DNA of 64,000 bases from positions 151,114 to 215,113 of the forward strand of contig NZ_LNRU01000008.1 of NCBI RefSeq assembly GCF_001468225.1. Direction: 5' to 3'. The stretch is from Sphingopyxis sp. H053. GTDB taxonomy: Bacteria > Pseudomonadota > Alphaproteobacteria > Sphingomonadales > Sphingomonadaceae. The notes under the pieces are model-generated. The model was not told where the DNA came from and searched no databases. It saw only the letters and a list, made by a program, of their open reading frames with translations. Below, in pieces: positions 1-8,233 of the stretch. Position 1 is the stretch's first letter, and the number at the start of each line of letters is the position of its first letter. Position numbers and translations under genes: made by a program.

Positions 1-67
1 GCAACGGCCGCTTTCCGCCCCTCAACGGTCGTTTCGGGCATTTTTCTGCGATCGATAAAGACCACGC

Positions 68-538
68 TCAATCGACCAACGCGCACCAGCGATAGTCGTG
101 CTTGATGAAATTCTGCCCGAGGCTGTAGCGGACCCGCCGGACGCCGGGGATCTTGTCGATCGTCTGGTGGAGAAAATCGGTCAGCTCATTGCCGTTTTCG
201 ACCAGCGTCATCGCGAGCACGTCGGCGCGGCCCAGCGTCGTCGCGACAAAACCGATCTCGGGCAGTTGCGCCAGACTCTCCGCGACCTTCTCGATATCGG
301 CGGCGGTGTCGGCTTCGACCCAGAGATAGGCGAGGATCGGGTTGCGGAGCCGGTTGGCGTTGGTGACCGCGGCGACGCGGATCACCCTGTTGTCGAGCAG
401 CCGCTTGAGGCGCGAGCGGATCGTGCCTTCGGTCAGGTCGAATTCGCGGCCGATCTCGCGGTTCGAGACCCGCGCGTCGTGGCCGAGGCGTTCGATGATC
501 TTGTGATCGAGCTCGTCGAGGCTGATCCTGGTGCTCAT
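68..538 (-). CDS. Lrp/AsnC-family transcriptional regulator
   Basis: Predicted protein of 156 aa with the usual Lrp layout: an N-terminal winged helix-turn-helix (about residues 5-60, with RVSNREIGREFDLTEGTIRSR as the recognition region) and a C-terminal ligand-binding RAM domain. The ATG at 538 overlaps the TGA of the upstream regulator gene as ATGA, so the two are translationally coupled; an in-frame ATG four codons earlier is less likely. Two tandem Lrp-type regulators at the edge of a steroid-degradation cluster suggest that they control it, perhaps sensing an acidic or CoA-type metabolite. Family assignment is firm; target and ligand are inferred only from location and from the TTTGCGT sites nearby. 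Confidence 0.9.
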   Translation of the reverse strand: MSTRISLDELDHKIIERLGHDARVSNREIGREFDLTEGTIRSRLKRLLDNRVIRVAAVTNANRLRNPILAYLWVEADTAADIEKVAESLAQLPEIGFVATTLGRADVLAMTLVENGNELTDFLHQTIDKIPGVRRVRYSLGQNFIKHDYRWCALVD

Positions 539-1056
539 AGCGGTGCCCATTCCGGATTATATTTGAGAACCTTGAGCGCGAGGCTGGGAAACAGCCGCTC
601 GACCCCGTCGATCTTGGCGATCACTCCGGTCAGAAGATGTTGCATCTCCTCCAGCGTTTCGGCCACCACTTGGATTTCGAGGTCATGCGTTCCGATCGCG
701 ACGTTGACGGTGATAACGCGTTCCAGCTCGGCGATCTCGGCGCCGACATCGCCCGCGGGCCGCCCCTTCACCTGCACGCCGACGGGTGCCAGATAACCAA
801 AGCCCATCGCCGAAAGGTCGCGCATCGCGACGACGCGCACCATGCTGGCATCCTCGAGCCGGCGCAGCCGCGTGCGCACCGTCGCCTCGTTCAGCCCCAT
901 CTCGCGCGCGATGTCGCGGTTTGCGATCCGGCCGTTCTTGCGAAGCGCGGCGATGATCTGCTCGTCGACCTCGTCGAGCGCCGGCAGCCCGTCACCCTGG
1001 TTCGCGTTCGCGGCCTTGCCCCGCGTCCTTTTTCCGGCCTTGGTTGCGGTGCGCAA
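535..1056 (-). CDS. Lrp/AsnC-family transcriptional regulator, first of a tandem pair
   Basis: Second Lrp/AsnC protein, about 173 aa from the TTG at 1056, which has a GGGGAGAA Shine-Dalgarno about 6 nt upstream. An ATG at 1110 would add 18 residues without any visible ribosome-binding site. The winged HTH begins at ALDEVDEQIIAALRKNGRIA and the RAM domain fills the C-terminal half. It is co-transcribed with the following Lrp gene (ATGA overlap). The two paralogues differ substantially, so they could form a heteromeric pair or answer to different ligands. It is divergent from the KstD-like gene, across an AT-rich region holding TTTGCGT/ACGCAA half-sites. Confidence 0.88.
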   Translation of the reverse strand: MRTATKAGKRTRGKAANANQGDGLPALDEVDEQIIAALRKNGRIANRDIAREMGLNEATVRTRLRRLEDASMVRVVAMRDLSAMGFGYLAPVGVQVKGRPAGDVGAEIAELERVITVNVAIGTHDLEIQVVAETLEEMQHLLTGVIAKIDGVERLFPSLALKVLKYNPEWAPL

Positions 1057-1179
1057 CGCCTGTTCTCCCCAGCTAAACCAGCATCCTGTGCGATGGCGCT
1101 TCGACGTCATCGATATGCGTCCACAGACCGTATCGCCGCGCCACTGTCAACATTCATCGATTGCAGCGCGGAATATATA

Positions 1180-1217
1180 ACGGTTTGCGTAAAAATTTTA
1201 TCTTTCAAAAACGCAAT
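1180..1217. promoter_or_regulatory. Candidate operator between Lrp pair and kstD-like gene
   Basis: AT-rich stretch in a GC-rich genome. TTTGCGT at 1184-1190 faces ACGCAA at 1211-1216. The 14-bp ACGGTTTGCGTAAA (1180-1193) recurs exactly, on the other strand, at 6737-6750 in the divergent steroid-operon promoter. Shared by two regulatory regions of one cluster, it is probably the site of a common regulator, most simply the adjacent Lrp proteins. The binding protein is inferred. Confidence 0.55.
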
Positions 1218-1286
1218 CATTATGTAGAACCGCATGCAGGCCGGAAAGCGCGAGTTTTTCCGGGGCAGGCACGCAGGAGCAATAGA

Positions 1287-2972
1287 GTGGCGGTTCACGA
1301 AGTCGACATATTGGTGATCGGCTCGGGTGCGGGGGCGCTGACCGCGGCCTTCACCGCTGCCGACGCCGGCGCCGACGTGCTGGTTGTCGAGAAAAGCGCG
1401 CGTTATGGCGGGACGTCGGCGACGTCGGGCGGCGGCATCTGGATCCCGAACAGCGACGACGCGCGCGCCAAGGGCCATGCCGACGATCCGAAGGAAGCGC
1501 TGGGCTATATCAAGACGCTGATCGGCGACGACGTGCCCGAAACCAGGCTTGCGACCTATGTCGACAATGCACACCGGATGCTGCGCTATCTCGAGGAACG
1601 GTCCGAGGTTCGCTACACCGCCTATGCCTATTCCGACTATCATATGGACGTCGCGGGCGCGCGCGACGGGTGGCGGACGCACGACCCGATCCCATTGATG
1701 GCCGATACGCTCGGTGCCGATTTCGAGCGGATGGAACCGCCGCACACGCTGACGCTGACCTTTGGCCGCTTCACCTGGACGATGGAGGAGGCGAAGTTGC
1801 TCCTGACCATGAGTCCCGGCGCCAAGCCTTTGCTGTTCAAGCTGATGCTCAAATATATGTTCGACCTGCCGTGGCGCTTCAAAACCAAGCGTTCGCGGCG
1901 CCTGACCGGCGGCAACGCGCTGATCGGGCGGCTCAAGCTGTCGATCGACGAAAAGGGCGTGCCGCTCTGGCTCAATGCGCCGATGGTCGAACTGGTCCAG
2001 GGCAAGGGCGGGATCACCGGCGCGATCGTCGAACGCGACGGCAAGCGGATCGAGGTTCGCGCACGCCGCGGGGTGATCATTGCGAGCGGCGGCTTCGACC
2101 ATGATGCCGCGCTGCGCGAAAAATATCTGCCGCAGCCGACCTCGGCCGACTGGAGCGCGGGGGTGCCGAGCAACACCGGCGACGGCCTGAAGGCGGGGCT
2201 CGCGGCGGGCGCCGCGACCGCGTTGATGGATTCGGCCTGGTGGGGTCCCGGCTTCCTGCTCGAAGGCGAGGACCGCGCGCGGATCCTGTTCGTCGAACGC
2301 GCGCTCCCCTCCTCGATCATCGTCAACCAGGCGGGCAAGCGCTACATGAACGAGGCGGCATCCTATCATGTCGCGGGGGGCGAGATGCACCGCTGCAACA
2401 CCCCCGAGGCGCCCACCACCCCCTCCTGGTTCGTGTTCGACGCGCGTTATCGCGGCAAATATATGCTCGGCCCGATGATGGCGGGCAAACCGTCGGCCGA
2501 CAGCCGCATCCCCGAGGCGATGCGCAAGATATTGAAGAAGGCCGGAACCCTTGCCGGGCTCGCGAAGGAGATCGGCGTCGACGCCGCGGTACTTTCCAAG
2601 GAAATTGCGCGCTTCAACGCCAATGCGCTCAAGGGCGAGGATCCCGATTTCGGCCGCGGCGCCTCCGCCTATGACCGGCATTATGGCGATGCGTCGGTGA
2701 CCCCGAATCCGACGCTCGCGCCGATCGCCGAGGCGCCCTTCTACGCCATCCCCATCTATCCGTGCGACCTTGGCACCAACGGTGGGCTGCTCACCGACGA
2801 CAACGGCCGGGTGCTGGGCGAGGACGGCAGGCCGCTGGGCGGGCTCTATGCGATCGGCAACGCCTCGGCGGCCGCGATGGGGCGGACCTATCCGGGCGCG
2901 GGCGCGACGCTGGGGCCGGCGATGACCTTCGGCTGGCTTGCTGCGCGGCACGCGATGCGGGTGAACAGCTGA
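1287..2972 (+). CDS. kstD: 3-ketosteroid delta-1-dehydrogenase (KstD/TesH type)
   Basis: FAD-dependent dehydrogenase of 561 aa, the normal KstD length, introducing the C1-C2 double bond in ring A of 3-ketosteroids. The GTG at 1287 is preceded by AGGAG at 1275-1279 and places the dinucleotide-binding motif GSGAGALTAAFTAADAG close to the N-terminus; longer readings lack a ribosome site. The FAD region continues as EKSARYGGTSATSGGGIWIP. Near the C-terminus, PIYPCDLGTNGG corresponds to the KstD segment carrying the catalytic Tyr and Gly, and GRTYPGAGATLGPAMTFGW is the family signature. It overlaps the EthD gene by one base. With KSI and the Hsa genes nearby, a steroid substrate is likely. Confidence 0.85.
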   Translation: MAVHEVDILVIGSGAGALTAAFTAADAGADVLVVEKSARYGGTSATSGGGIWIPNSDDARAKGHADDPKEALGYIKTLIGDDVPETRLATYVDNAHRMLRYLEERSEVRYTAYAYSDYHMDVAGARDGWRTHDPIPLMADTLGADFERMEPPHTLTLTFGRFTWTMEEAKLLLTMSPGAKPLLFKLMLKYMFDLPWRFKTKRSRRLTGGNALIGRLKLSIDEKGVPLWLNAPMVELVQGKGGITGAIVERDGKRIEVRARRGVIIASGGFDHDAALREKYLPQPTSADWSAGVPSNTGDGLKAGLAAGAATALMDSAWWGPGFLLEGEDRARILFVERALPSSIIVNQAGKRYMNEAASYHVAGGEMHRCNTPEAPTTPSWFVFDARYRGKYMLGPMMAGKPSADSRIPEAMRKILKKAGTLAGLAKEIGVDAAVLSKEIARFNANALKGEDPDFGRGASAYDRHYGDASVTPNPTLAPIAEAPFYAIPIYPCDLGTNGGLLTDDNGRVLGEDGRPLGGLYAIGNASAAAMGRTYPGAGATLGPAMTFGWLAARHAMRVNS

Positions 2973-3340
2973 TGGGTATGTTCAAGGTCATTTCACTATT
3001 GAAGGCGCGCGCGGATATCAGCCGCGCGGCCTTTATCGACTATTATGAGACCCGGCACGCGCCCCTGGTGCTTGAATTGATGCCCAATATCCTCGCTTAT
3101 CGCCGCAACTATGTCGCGGCCGAGGGCAGCATCGCCTTCGATCTGGCCCCGCCTTTCGACTATGATTCGGTGACCGAGATCTGGTTTCACGACCGTGCGG
3201 CCTATGACGAGGCGCTCGCTGTGCTGATGAGCCCCGCCAATGCCGCACGGCTGGCGGCGGACGAGGAACAATTCCTCGACCGATCAAAAACCCGGCTTAT
3301 CGTGGTCGACGAGCGCGCAAGCGCGCTCGTCGCTGACTGA
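2972..3340 (+). CDS. EthD-domain (dimeric alpha+beta barrel) protein
   Basis: Small protein of 122 aa; its ATG shares a base with the TGA of the KstD-like gene (TGATG), so the two form an operon. A second ATG two codons on (2978, starting MFKVISLLKAR) is also possible. FIDYYETRHAPLVLELMP resembles the EthD/antibiotic-biosynthesis-monooxygenase-like dimeric barrel fold, common in catabolic clusters and often of unknown reaction. A helper or isomerase role in ring-A chemistry is possible, but nothing in the sequence proves it. It ends four bases from the convergent SDR gene. Confidence 0.75.
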   Translation: MGMFKVISLLKARADISRAAFIDYYETRHAPLVLELMPNILAYRRNYVAAEGSIAFDLAPPFDYDSVTEIWFHDRAAYDEALAVLMSPANAARLAADEEQFLDRSKTRLIVVDERASALVAD

Positions 3341-3344
3341 TCCC

Positions 3345-4100
3345 TCAGCGTGCCAGATAACCGCCATCGACCGCGAGCGGATGCCCGGTGATGAAGCTTG
3401 CCTTGTCCGAGCAGAGGAAGATCACCGCGTCGGCGATTTCATGCGCTTCGCCGATGCGGTTCATCGGGTGCATTTCGGCCACGAAGCGCGCTGCGGCTTC
3501 TTCCTTCACCACCGCATCGACCATCGGGGTGCGGATCGCACCGGGGCAGACGGCGTTGATGCGGATGCCCTGCGCGGCGTAGCGCATCGCCGCCGAGCGC
3601 GTGAGCCCGACCACCGCATGCTTCGACCCGCAATAGCCCGCGCCCCCGGCGCCCGCCATGCCCGCGATCGACGCGGTGTTGACGATCGCGCCGCGCCCCG
3701 CCTTTTCCATATGGCGCAGTTCCGCGGCCATGCAGAGCAGCAGCCCGCGCTGATTGACCGCGATGGTGCGATCATAGGCGGCAAGGTCGCCCCACGGCGT
3801 TTCCATTCCCTCGAGTGAGACCCCGGCATTGTTGAAGGCGCAATCGAGCCGTCCCCAGCGCGTGACAATATCGTCGACAAAGGCGTCGACCGCGCGCCCG
3901 TCGGTGACGTCAAGCGCGCCATGATGCGCCTCGCCGCCCTCCGCGCGGATCAGCGCCGCGGTTTCGGCGGCGCTGTCGCCATTGAGATCGCCGATCGCGA
4001 CCTTCGCGCCCTCGGCGGCAAAGGCCAGCGCGGCGGCGCGGCCGATGCCGCTGCCCCCGCCGGTGACGAAAGCGGTTTTTCCTTCGAACAACAGCGCCAT
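3345..4100 (-). CDS. Short-chain dehydrogenase/reductase (SDR)
   Basis: Classical SDR of 251 aa. Start ATG at 4100 with an ideal GGAGG upstream. Visible motifs: TGGGSGIG nucleotide-binding loop, NNAG, a catalytic Ser (NTASIAG) and YCGSKHA (YxxxK), then the usual C-terminal SFITGHPLAVDGG. Last gene of the leftward operon dioxygenase-isomerase-thiolase-SDR. In this setting a hydroxysteroid dehydrogenase (for example 3- or 17-hydroxy group) is plausible, as is a beta-oxidation hydroxyacyl-CoA dehydrogenase acting with the thiolase. Substrate is not determinable from sequence. Confidence 0.88.
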   Translation of the reverse strand: MALLFEGKTAFVTGGGSGIGRAAALAFAAEGAKVAIGDLNGDSAAETAALIRAEGGEAHHGALDVTDGRAVDAFVDDIVTRWGRLDCAFNNAGVSLEGMETPWGDLAAYDRTIAVNQRGLLLCMAAELRHMEKAGRGAIVNTASIAGMAGAGGAGYCGSKHAVVGLTRSAAMRYAAQGIRINAVCPGAIRTPMVDAVVKEEAAARFVAEMHPMNRIGEAHEIADAVIFLCSDKASFITGHPLAVDGGYLAR

Positions 4101-4116
4101 CGCTGCCTCCTTTGAT

Positions 4117-5322
4117 TCAGACGATTTCGAACAGGCCGGCAGCGCCCATGCCGCCCGCGACGCACATCGAGACGACCGCATAGCGGACGCCGCGGCGCTT
4201 GCCCTCGATCAATGCGTGGCCGACGAGGCGCGAGCCCGTCATTCCGAACGGATGGCCGATCGCGATGCCGCCGCCGTTGACGTTGAGCTTGCCCGGATCG
4301 ATGCCGAGCTTGTCGCGGCAATAGAGCGCCTGGCTCGCGAACGCCTCGTTGATTTCCCAGAGGCCGATGTCGTCGATCTTGAGGCCGGCGCGTTCGAGGA
4401 GCTTGGGAATCGCGAAGACCGGGCCGATGCCCATTTCCTCGGCCTTGCAGCCCGCAACCTGGAAACCGCGATAGATGCCGAGAATCGGGAGCCCTTCCTT
4501 CTCGGCCATCGCGCGGTCCATCACGACCTGCGCCGAGGCGCCGTCGGACAGCTGGCTGGCGTTGCCCGCGGTGATGTGGCGGCCTTCCCTGACGACCAGC
4601 CCGTCCTTGAACACGGGTTTCAGCCCCGCGAGCTTTTCGGCGGTGGTGTCGCCGCGCACGCCCTCGTCGTGCGCCAGCGTCAATTCTTCCTTGCCGACCT
4701 CATGGCCTTCCTTGTCGAATAGCGCTTTTTGAACGGTGATCGGCACGATTTCGTCGGCAAACTTTCCCGCGGCCTGCGCCGCGCCGGCGCGCTGCTGACT
4801 TACAGCCGAAAATTCGTCCTGCGCCTCGCGGCTGACGCCATAGCGGTCGGCGACGATCTCGGCGGTCTCGATCATTGCCATATAGACGTGGGGGTCAGCC
4901 GCCTTGATGAATTCCGACCGGTTGCGAAAGGCCGGGGTGTGCTTGTTGAGCGTCAGCGAGATGCTCTCCATCCCGCCCGCGACCGCGACGTCGATCTCGT
5001 CGGCAATGATGCCACGCGCGGCGAGCGCGAGCGCGTTGAGCCCCGACGAACATTTGCGGTCGAGCGTGAAGCCACCGGTCGAATCGGGGAGCACCGAGCC
5101 ATGGACCGTCAGCCGGCCGAGATTATAGCTCTGCGTGTTCCAGTGGTTGCCGACGCCCAGATAGACGTCGTCGACGCGCGCGGGATCGATCCCGGCGCGC
5201 GAGATCGCGGCGTTGACGACATGCGCCGCCAGCACCGGCGCCTCGGTGTCGTTGAACGCACCGCGATAGGCTTTGCCGACGCCGGTGCGCGCGGTCGAAA
5301 CGATGGCGGCTTCACGTGCCAT
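4117..5322 (-). CDS. Thiolase (acetyl-CoA C-acyltransferase)
   Basis: Thiolase of 401 aa, the usual family length. All active-site elements are present: nucleophile Cys91 in [20 protein letters not shown], His357 in [11 protein letters not shown] and Cys387 in CVAGGMG. It cleaves 3-ketoacyl-CoA to acetyl-CoA and a shortened acyl-CoA. It starts one base after the isomerase stop codon, so the two are co-translated. Its place in a steroid operon suggests a role in side-chain or ring-fragment beta-oxidation, comparable to steroid thiolases such as FadA5, though membership of that subgroup cannot be shown by eye. Confidence 0.92.
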   Translation of the reverse strand: MAREAAIVSTARTGVGKAYRGAFNDTEAPVLAAHVVNAAISRAGIDPARVDDVYLGVGNHWNTQSYNLGRLTVHGSVLPDSTGGFTLDRKCSSGLNALALAARGIIADEIDVAVAGGMESISLTLNKHTPAFRNRSEFIKAADPHVYMAMIETAEIVADRYGVSREAQDEFSAVSQQRAGAAQAAGKFADEIVPITVQKALFDKEGHEVGKEELTLAHDEGVRGDTTAEKLAGLKPVFKDGLVVREGRHITAGNASQLSDGASAQVVMDRAMAEKEGLPILGIYRGFQVAGCKAEEMGIGPVFAIPKLLERAGLKIDDIGLWEINEAFASQALYCRDKLGIDPGKLNVNGGGIAIGHPFGMTGSRLVGHALIEGKRRGVRYAVVSMCVAGGMGAAGLFEIV

Positions 5323-5323
5323 C

Positions 5324-5701
5324 TCAGGCCTCGACTGCGCGCATGTTGGCGGGGCTCCAATAGGCGCGCATCTCGGTCACCTTGCCCTCGGCGTCGAACT
5401 TGAAGGTGTCGATCACCTCGATCTCCTTCGGGCCGCCGAAATCGACCAGCACGGTGAAGGCGAAGGCGGCATAATCGCCGCCGGTGCGCACCGGGCCATC
5501 GAGGCGGAGCTTGGCGCCCGCCTGCATCGACATGGTATAAAAGGCGTGGATCGCGTCGCGTCCCTGGTGGATCGGGGTGCCGATCGGATCCTCGACCGTC
5601 GCGTCGTCGGCATAAAGGCCCGACGCCATCGCGGCGTCACCTTTGTCGAACGCTTCGACATAGCGCTCGACGGCTCGGACCATTTCCTCGTGGCTGGGCA
5701 T
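5324..5701 (-). CDS. ksi: Delta-5-3-ketosteroid isomerase (KSI)
   Basis: 125 aa, the same length as the Comamonas testosteroni enzyme, with a SnoaL/NTF2-like fold. Start ATG at 5701 has GGAGAAAG upstream. The catalytic residues of bacterial KSI all align: Tyr14 (ERYVEAF), Asp38 ([11 protein letters not shown]) and Asp98 (EVIDTFKF, equivalent to Asp99); Tyr55 is kept too. The enzyme moves the C5-C6 double bond of 3-keto-5-ene steroids to C4-C5, feeding the delta-1-dehydrogenase. This residue-level match is the best evidence that the neighbouring meta-cleavage genes act on steroids. It lies between the dioxygenase and thiolase genes. Confidence 0.88.
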   Translation of the reverse strand: MPSHEEMVRAVERYVEAFDKGDAAMASGLYADDATVEDPIGTPIHQGRDAIHAFYTMSMQAGAKLRLDGPVRTGGDYAAFAFTVLVDFGGPKEIEVIDTFKFDAEGKVTEMRAYWSPANMRAVEA

Positions 5702-5741
5702 GATGTCTTTCTCCAAAATCGGGGGCGAGATCAGCGCAGCG

Positions 5742-6632
5742 TCAGCCGCCGAAATCCCAATGATGACCCCATTCGTCTTCCTTGAGGCTGATCGTCGGGG
5801 TGAAACTGGCCCAGTCGGGCTGGATGCCGCCGAAGCCATATTCAATGTCGAAACCGCCGGGGCTGCGCATGTAGAAGCTGACCATCTTGTCGTTCATATG
5901 CTTGCCGAGGCTCGACGAGATATGGACGTTCGCCGCCTTCGCGCGGTCGAGCGCACGGCCGACATCGTCGAGGCCCGGCACCTCGACCATCATGTGGACA
6001 AGCCCGCTCGGCACGGGAAATTCGGCGAGCGCAACGCTGTGGTGACGCGGATTGTCACAGTGGAGGAAATGAAGGCCGAGCCCCGGATCGTCGGGCCCGC
6101 CGCCCTGCATATAGACACGCATTTCATCGGTGTCGCCGAAACCGAGCAGGTCGATATAGAAAGCGCGCGTCTCCGCAAGCTTGGCCGCGGGGAAGACGAC
6201 ATGCCCCATCCCCATCTCGCCGGTGATGAATTCGGATACGCCCGCAGGCGAGACGAACGGATTGCCGTCGACGACGCGCCCCCAGCCGAGTTCGAGCCGG
6301 TTGCCCGAGGGATCGGTACAGCGGACGAATTCGACGACATGGCGATCCGTGGCTTCGTCGGCGGTCGCGGATTCGATCGCGACGCCCGCCTCGCGAAGCC
6401 CCGCAATGCCGCGATCGAAGGCGGCCTTGTCGGGATAGACGAGCCCCGCGGCGTGAAACTGCTCGGCGTCGCCTGCCCGAATCAGCATGCGAAACGGACG
6501 CTCGTCCATGCGCAGGCGCAGGCCGCCCGCATGGTCGATTGCCTGCATGCCCAGCACCTGTTCGGCATAGGCGCGCCACGCTTCGACATCGGCCGTATCG
6601 ACCACGACATAGGCCAGTGACCTGATTGCCAT
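5742..6632 (-). CDS. hsaC: Two-domain extradiol ring-cleavage dioxygenase (HsaC/TesB-like)
   Basis: 296 aa, type I extradiol dioxygenase with two vicinal-oxygen-chelate domains. The iron ligands of the 2-His-1-carboxylate facial triad are in the second domain: His144 (GMGHVVFP), His213 (GLVHMMVEV) and Glu264 (GGFDIEYGF). In the 9,10-seco pathway this step cleaves the catechol ring of 3,4-DHSA at the meta position. First gene of the leftward operon, facing the hydroxylase gene across a 377-bp regulatory region. General 2,3-dihydroxybiphenyl dioxygenase activity is the alternative, but the isomerase and both KstD-like genes nearby favour the steroid role. Confidence 0.88.
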   Translation of the reverse strand: MAIRSLAYVVVDTADVEAWRAYAEQVLGMQAIDHAGGLRLRMDERPFRMLIRAGDAEQFHAAGLVYPDKAAFDRGIAGLREAGVAIESATADEATDRHVVEFVRCTDPSGNRLELGWGRVVDGNPFVSPAGVSEFITGEMGMGHVVFPAAKLAETRAFYIDLLGFGDTDEMRVYMQGGGPDDPGLGLHFLHCDNPRHHSVALAEFPVPSGLVHMMVEVPGLDDVGRALDRAKAANVHISSSLGKHMNDKMVSFYMRSPGGFDIEYGFGGIQPDWASFTPTISLKEDEWGHHWDFGG

Positions 6633-6724
6633 TCACTCATCCCCTACGGACGGGTGCTCCTGCACCCTGAATCGAGCGCAAGCTACAGGCGAGAACGCGC
6701 CACATCAAGTATGATACGTAGAAA

Positions 6725-6746
6725 TTTGCGTTATAATTTACGCAAA
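6725..6746. promoter_or_regulatory. 22-bp palindromic operator TTTGCGT-N8-ACGCAAA
   Basis: Perfect 7-bp arms, TTTGCGT (6725-6731) and ACGCAAA (6740-6746), around the AT spacer TATAATTT. The right arm lies inside the 14-bp sequence shared with 1180-1193. Symmetry and AT-rich centre suit a dimeric helix-turn-helix regulator such as Lrp/AsnC. Placed 93 bp upstream of the dioxygenase start codon. Confidence 0.6.
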
Positions 6747-6821
6747 CCGTATATTTTGTCTTCTCATCTCGCACTTCTCGCTGTCGATCGATCAATCCAA
6801 AGCCCTGAACGCCGCTACGGC

Positions 6822-6901
6822 AAGCGACACTTTGCGTATCGCGCTGCGCGCCTCGATACGCAGCCCGACCCTTCGAATGGCCCGAAGCGACATTTTGCAT
6901 A
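6822..6901. promoter_or_regulatory. Direct repeat and inverted repeat upstream of hsaA-like gene
   Basis: AAGCGACACTTTGCGTA (6822-6838) recurs as AAGCGACATTTTGCATA (6885-6901), 15 of 17 identical, 63 bp apart, i.e. six helical turns on one DNA face. The first copy also begins an inverted repeat, TGCGTATCG (6833-6841) against CGATACGCA (6854-6862). Repeated TTTGCRTA half-sites phased on the helix are what wrapping Lrp-type octamers use; the protein is inferred. Confidence 0.5.
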
Positions 6902-7009
6902 GAATCCGGATTGACAGCTTGCGTAGAGAAATGCATCATTCACTACGAATACAGGAGTGATATCGCGACGCGGCCTCCCGCAAGCGCATGAATATCCCGA
7001 GGAGAGCAT

Positions 7010-8221
7010 ATGGCCACCGCCCCGCAGCAAGCCGCCGACACCGCGCTGCCCACCCCCGCCGCGCTGATCGAGCGCGCCCGCGCAATGATTCCGACGCTGA
7101 AGGCCCGCGCACGCCAGACGACGCTCGACGGCAACGTCCCCGCGGAAACCGTCGCCGAGATGCAGGACGCGGGATTCTTCCGCATCCTGCAGCCGAAGCG
7201 CTGGGGCGGCTATGAAATGCACCCCAATGTCTTCTTCGAAGTGCAAAAGGCGCTCGCCGAGGGCTGCATGTCGACCGGCTGGATTTACGGCGTGCTCGGC
7301 TGCCACCCCTATGAGCTCGCGCTTTTCCACGACGAGGCGCAGCGCGAGGTGTGGGGCGACAATGGCGGCGCGATGCTCGTCTCGTCGACCTATCAGCCCG
7401 TCGGCAAGGTCGAGAAGGTCGAGGGCGGCTTCTATCTTTCGGGCCGCTGGGGCTTTTCCTCGGGCTCGACGCATTGCGGCTGGGTGCTGCTCGGCGCGCT
7501 CAACTTCGATACCGACGGCGGCCCGCCCGACATGCGCACCTTCCTGCTCCCGCGCGGCGATTATCAGGTCATCGAGGGGACATGGGACGTTTTCGGCCTG
7601 CAGGGCACCGGCAGCTTCGACATCCTCGTCGAGCGCGTCTTCGTCCCCGAACATCGCACCCACCGCGCAAGCGACGGCTTCGCCTGCACCAATCCCGGCC
7701 AGGCCGAGAACGACGGCCCGCTCTATCGCCTGCCCTGGGCGCAGATCTTCGTCCGCTCGGTGTCGACCGCGGCGTTCGGCGGCGCCCGCGCGGCGGTGAA
7801 TGCCGCGATGGAAATCATGCAGGGCCGCATTTCGACCAACACCGGCAAGGCGTCGAAGGCCGACCCGCTGCTGCACGGCGCGATCGCCAAAGCCCACGCG
7901 CAAATCCTCGAGATGGAGCTGACGCACCAGACGACCTTCGACCGGCTGATGGCGAAATCCGAAAGCGGCGAGCCGATCACGCTCGAGGAACGCGCGCTCT
8001 ATGCCTATCAAAGCTCGACCGTCGTGCGGCGGCTCGCCGAGCTGGTCGACGGCATGGTCCAGCTCCTCGGCGGCCGTGCCGTCTATATGTCGAGCGCGAT
8101 CATCCAGCCGTGGCTCGACCTCAACGCGGCGCGCGCGCACGTCGCGAACGACCCCGGCAATCGCACCACCGACGTCGTCATGACGATGCTCGGCGAACCG
8201 CCCGCCTTCACATTCATGTAA
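7010..8221 (+). CDS. hsaA: Flavin-dependent hydroxylase, oxygenase component (HsaA/TesA2-like)
   Basis: 403 aa with the acyl-CoA dehydrogenase fold of two-component flavin monooxygenases. Start ATG has GAGGAGA just upstream. ALAEGCMSTGWIYGVLGCHPYELALF and RWGFSSGSTHCGW are typical of the HsaA/TesA2/HpaB-like group that hydroxylates the phenolic ring of 3-HSA with reduced flavin. It heads the rightward operon. The reductase (HsaB/TesA1) that should supply the flavin is not in this window, so it must come from elsewhere or from a general flavin reductase. Confidence 0.85.
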   Translation: MATAPQQAADTALPTPAALIERARAMIPTLKARARQTTLDGNVPAETVAEMQDAGFFRILQPKRWGGYEMHPNVFFEVQKALAEGCMSTGWIYGVLGCHPYELALFHDEAQREVWGDNGGAMLVSSTYQPVGKVEKVEGGFYLSGRWGFSSGSTHCGWVLLGALNFDTDGGPPDMRTFLLPRGDYQVIEGTWDVFGLQGTGSFDILVERVFVPEHRTHRASDGFACTNPGQAENDGPLYRLPWAQIFVRSVSTAAFGGARAAVNAAMEIMQGRISTNTGKASKADPLLHGAIAKAHAQILEMELTHQTTFDRLMAKSESGEPITLEERALYAYQSSTVVRRLAELVDGMVQLLGGRAVYMSSAIIQPWLDLNAARAHVANDPGNRTTDVVMTMLGEPPAFTFM

Positions 8222-8233
8222 GAGGAAATGGCC

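Larger units (their letters stand above)
6633..7009. promoter_or_regulatory. Divergent promoter region of the two steroid operons
   Basis: 377 bp between divergent start codons, markedly AT-rich around 6700-6780, with no gene. It holds the TTTGCGT...ACGCAAA palindrome, an inverted repeat at 6833-6862, a 17-bp direct repeat and another TTGCGTA at 6920. TTGACA at 6911-6916 can serve as a -35 element for the rightward operon; the matching -10 (CATCAT at 6934-6939, 17-bp spacer) is weak, which would suit an activated promoter. Confidence 0.7.

Noticed and set aside
1107..2951. 614-codon open frame antisense to kstD
   Set aside because: GC-rich genes leave long open antisense frames; the sense frame has clear KstD motifs, the antisense product none.
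6633..7009. KstR-type (TetR) steroid operator
   Set aside because: No AACnnGTT-type dyad; the repeats present are TTTGCGT/ACGCAAA.
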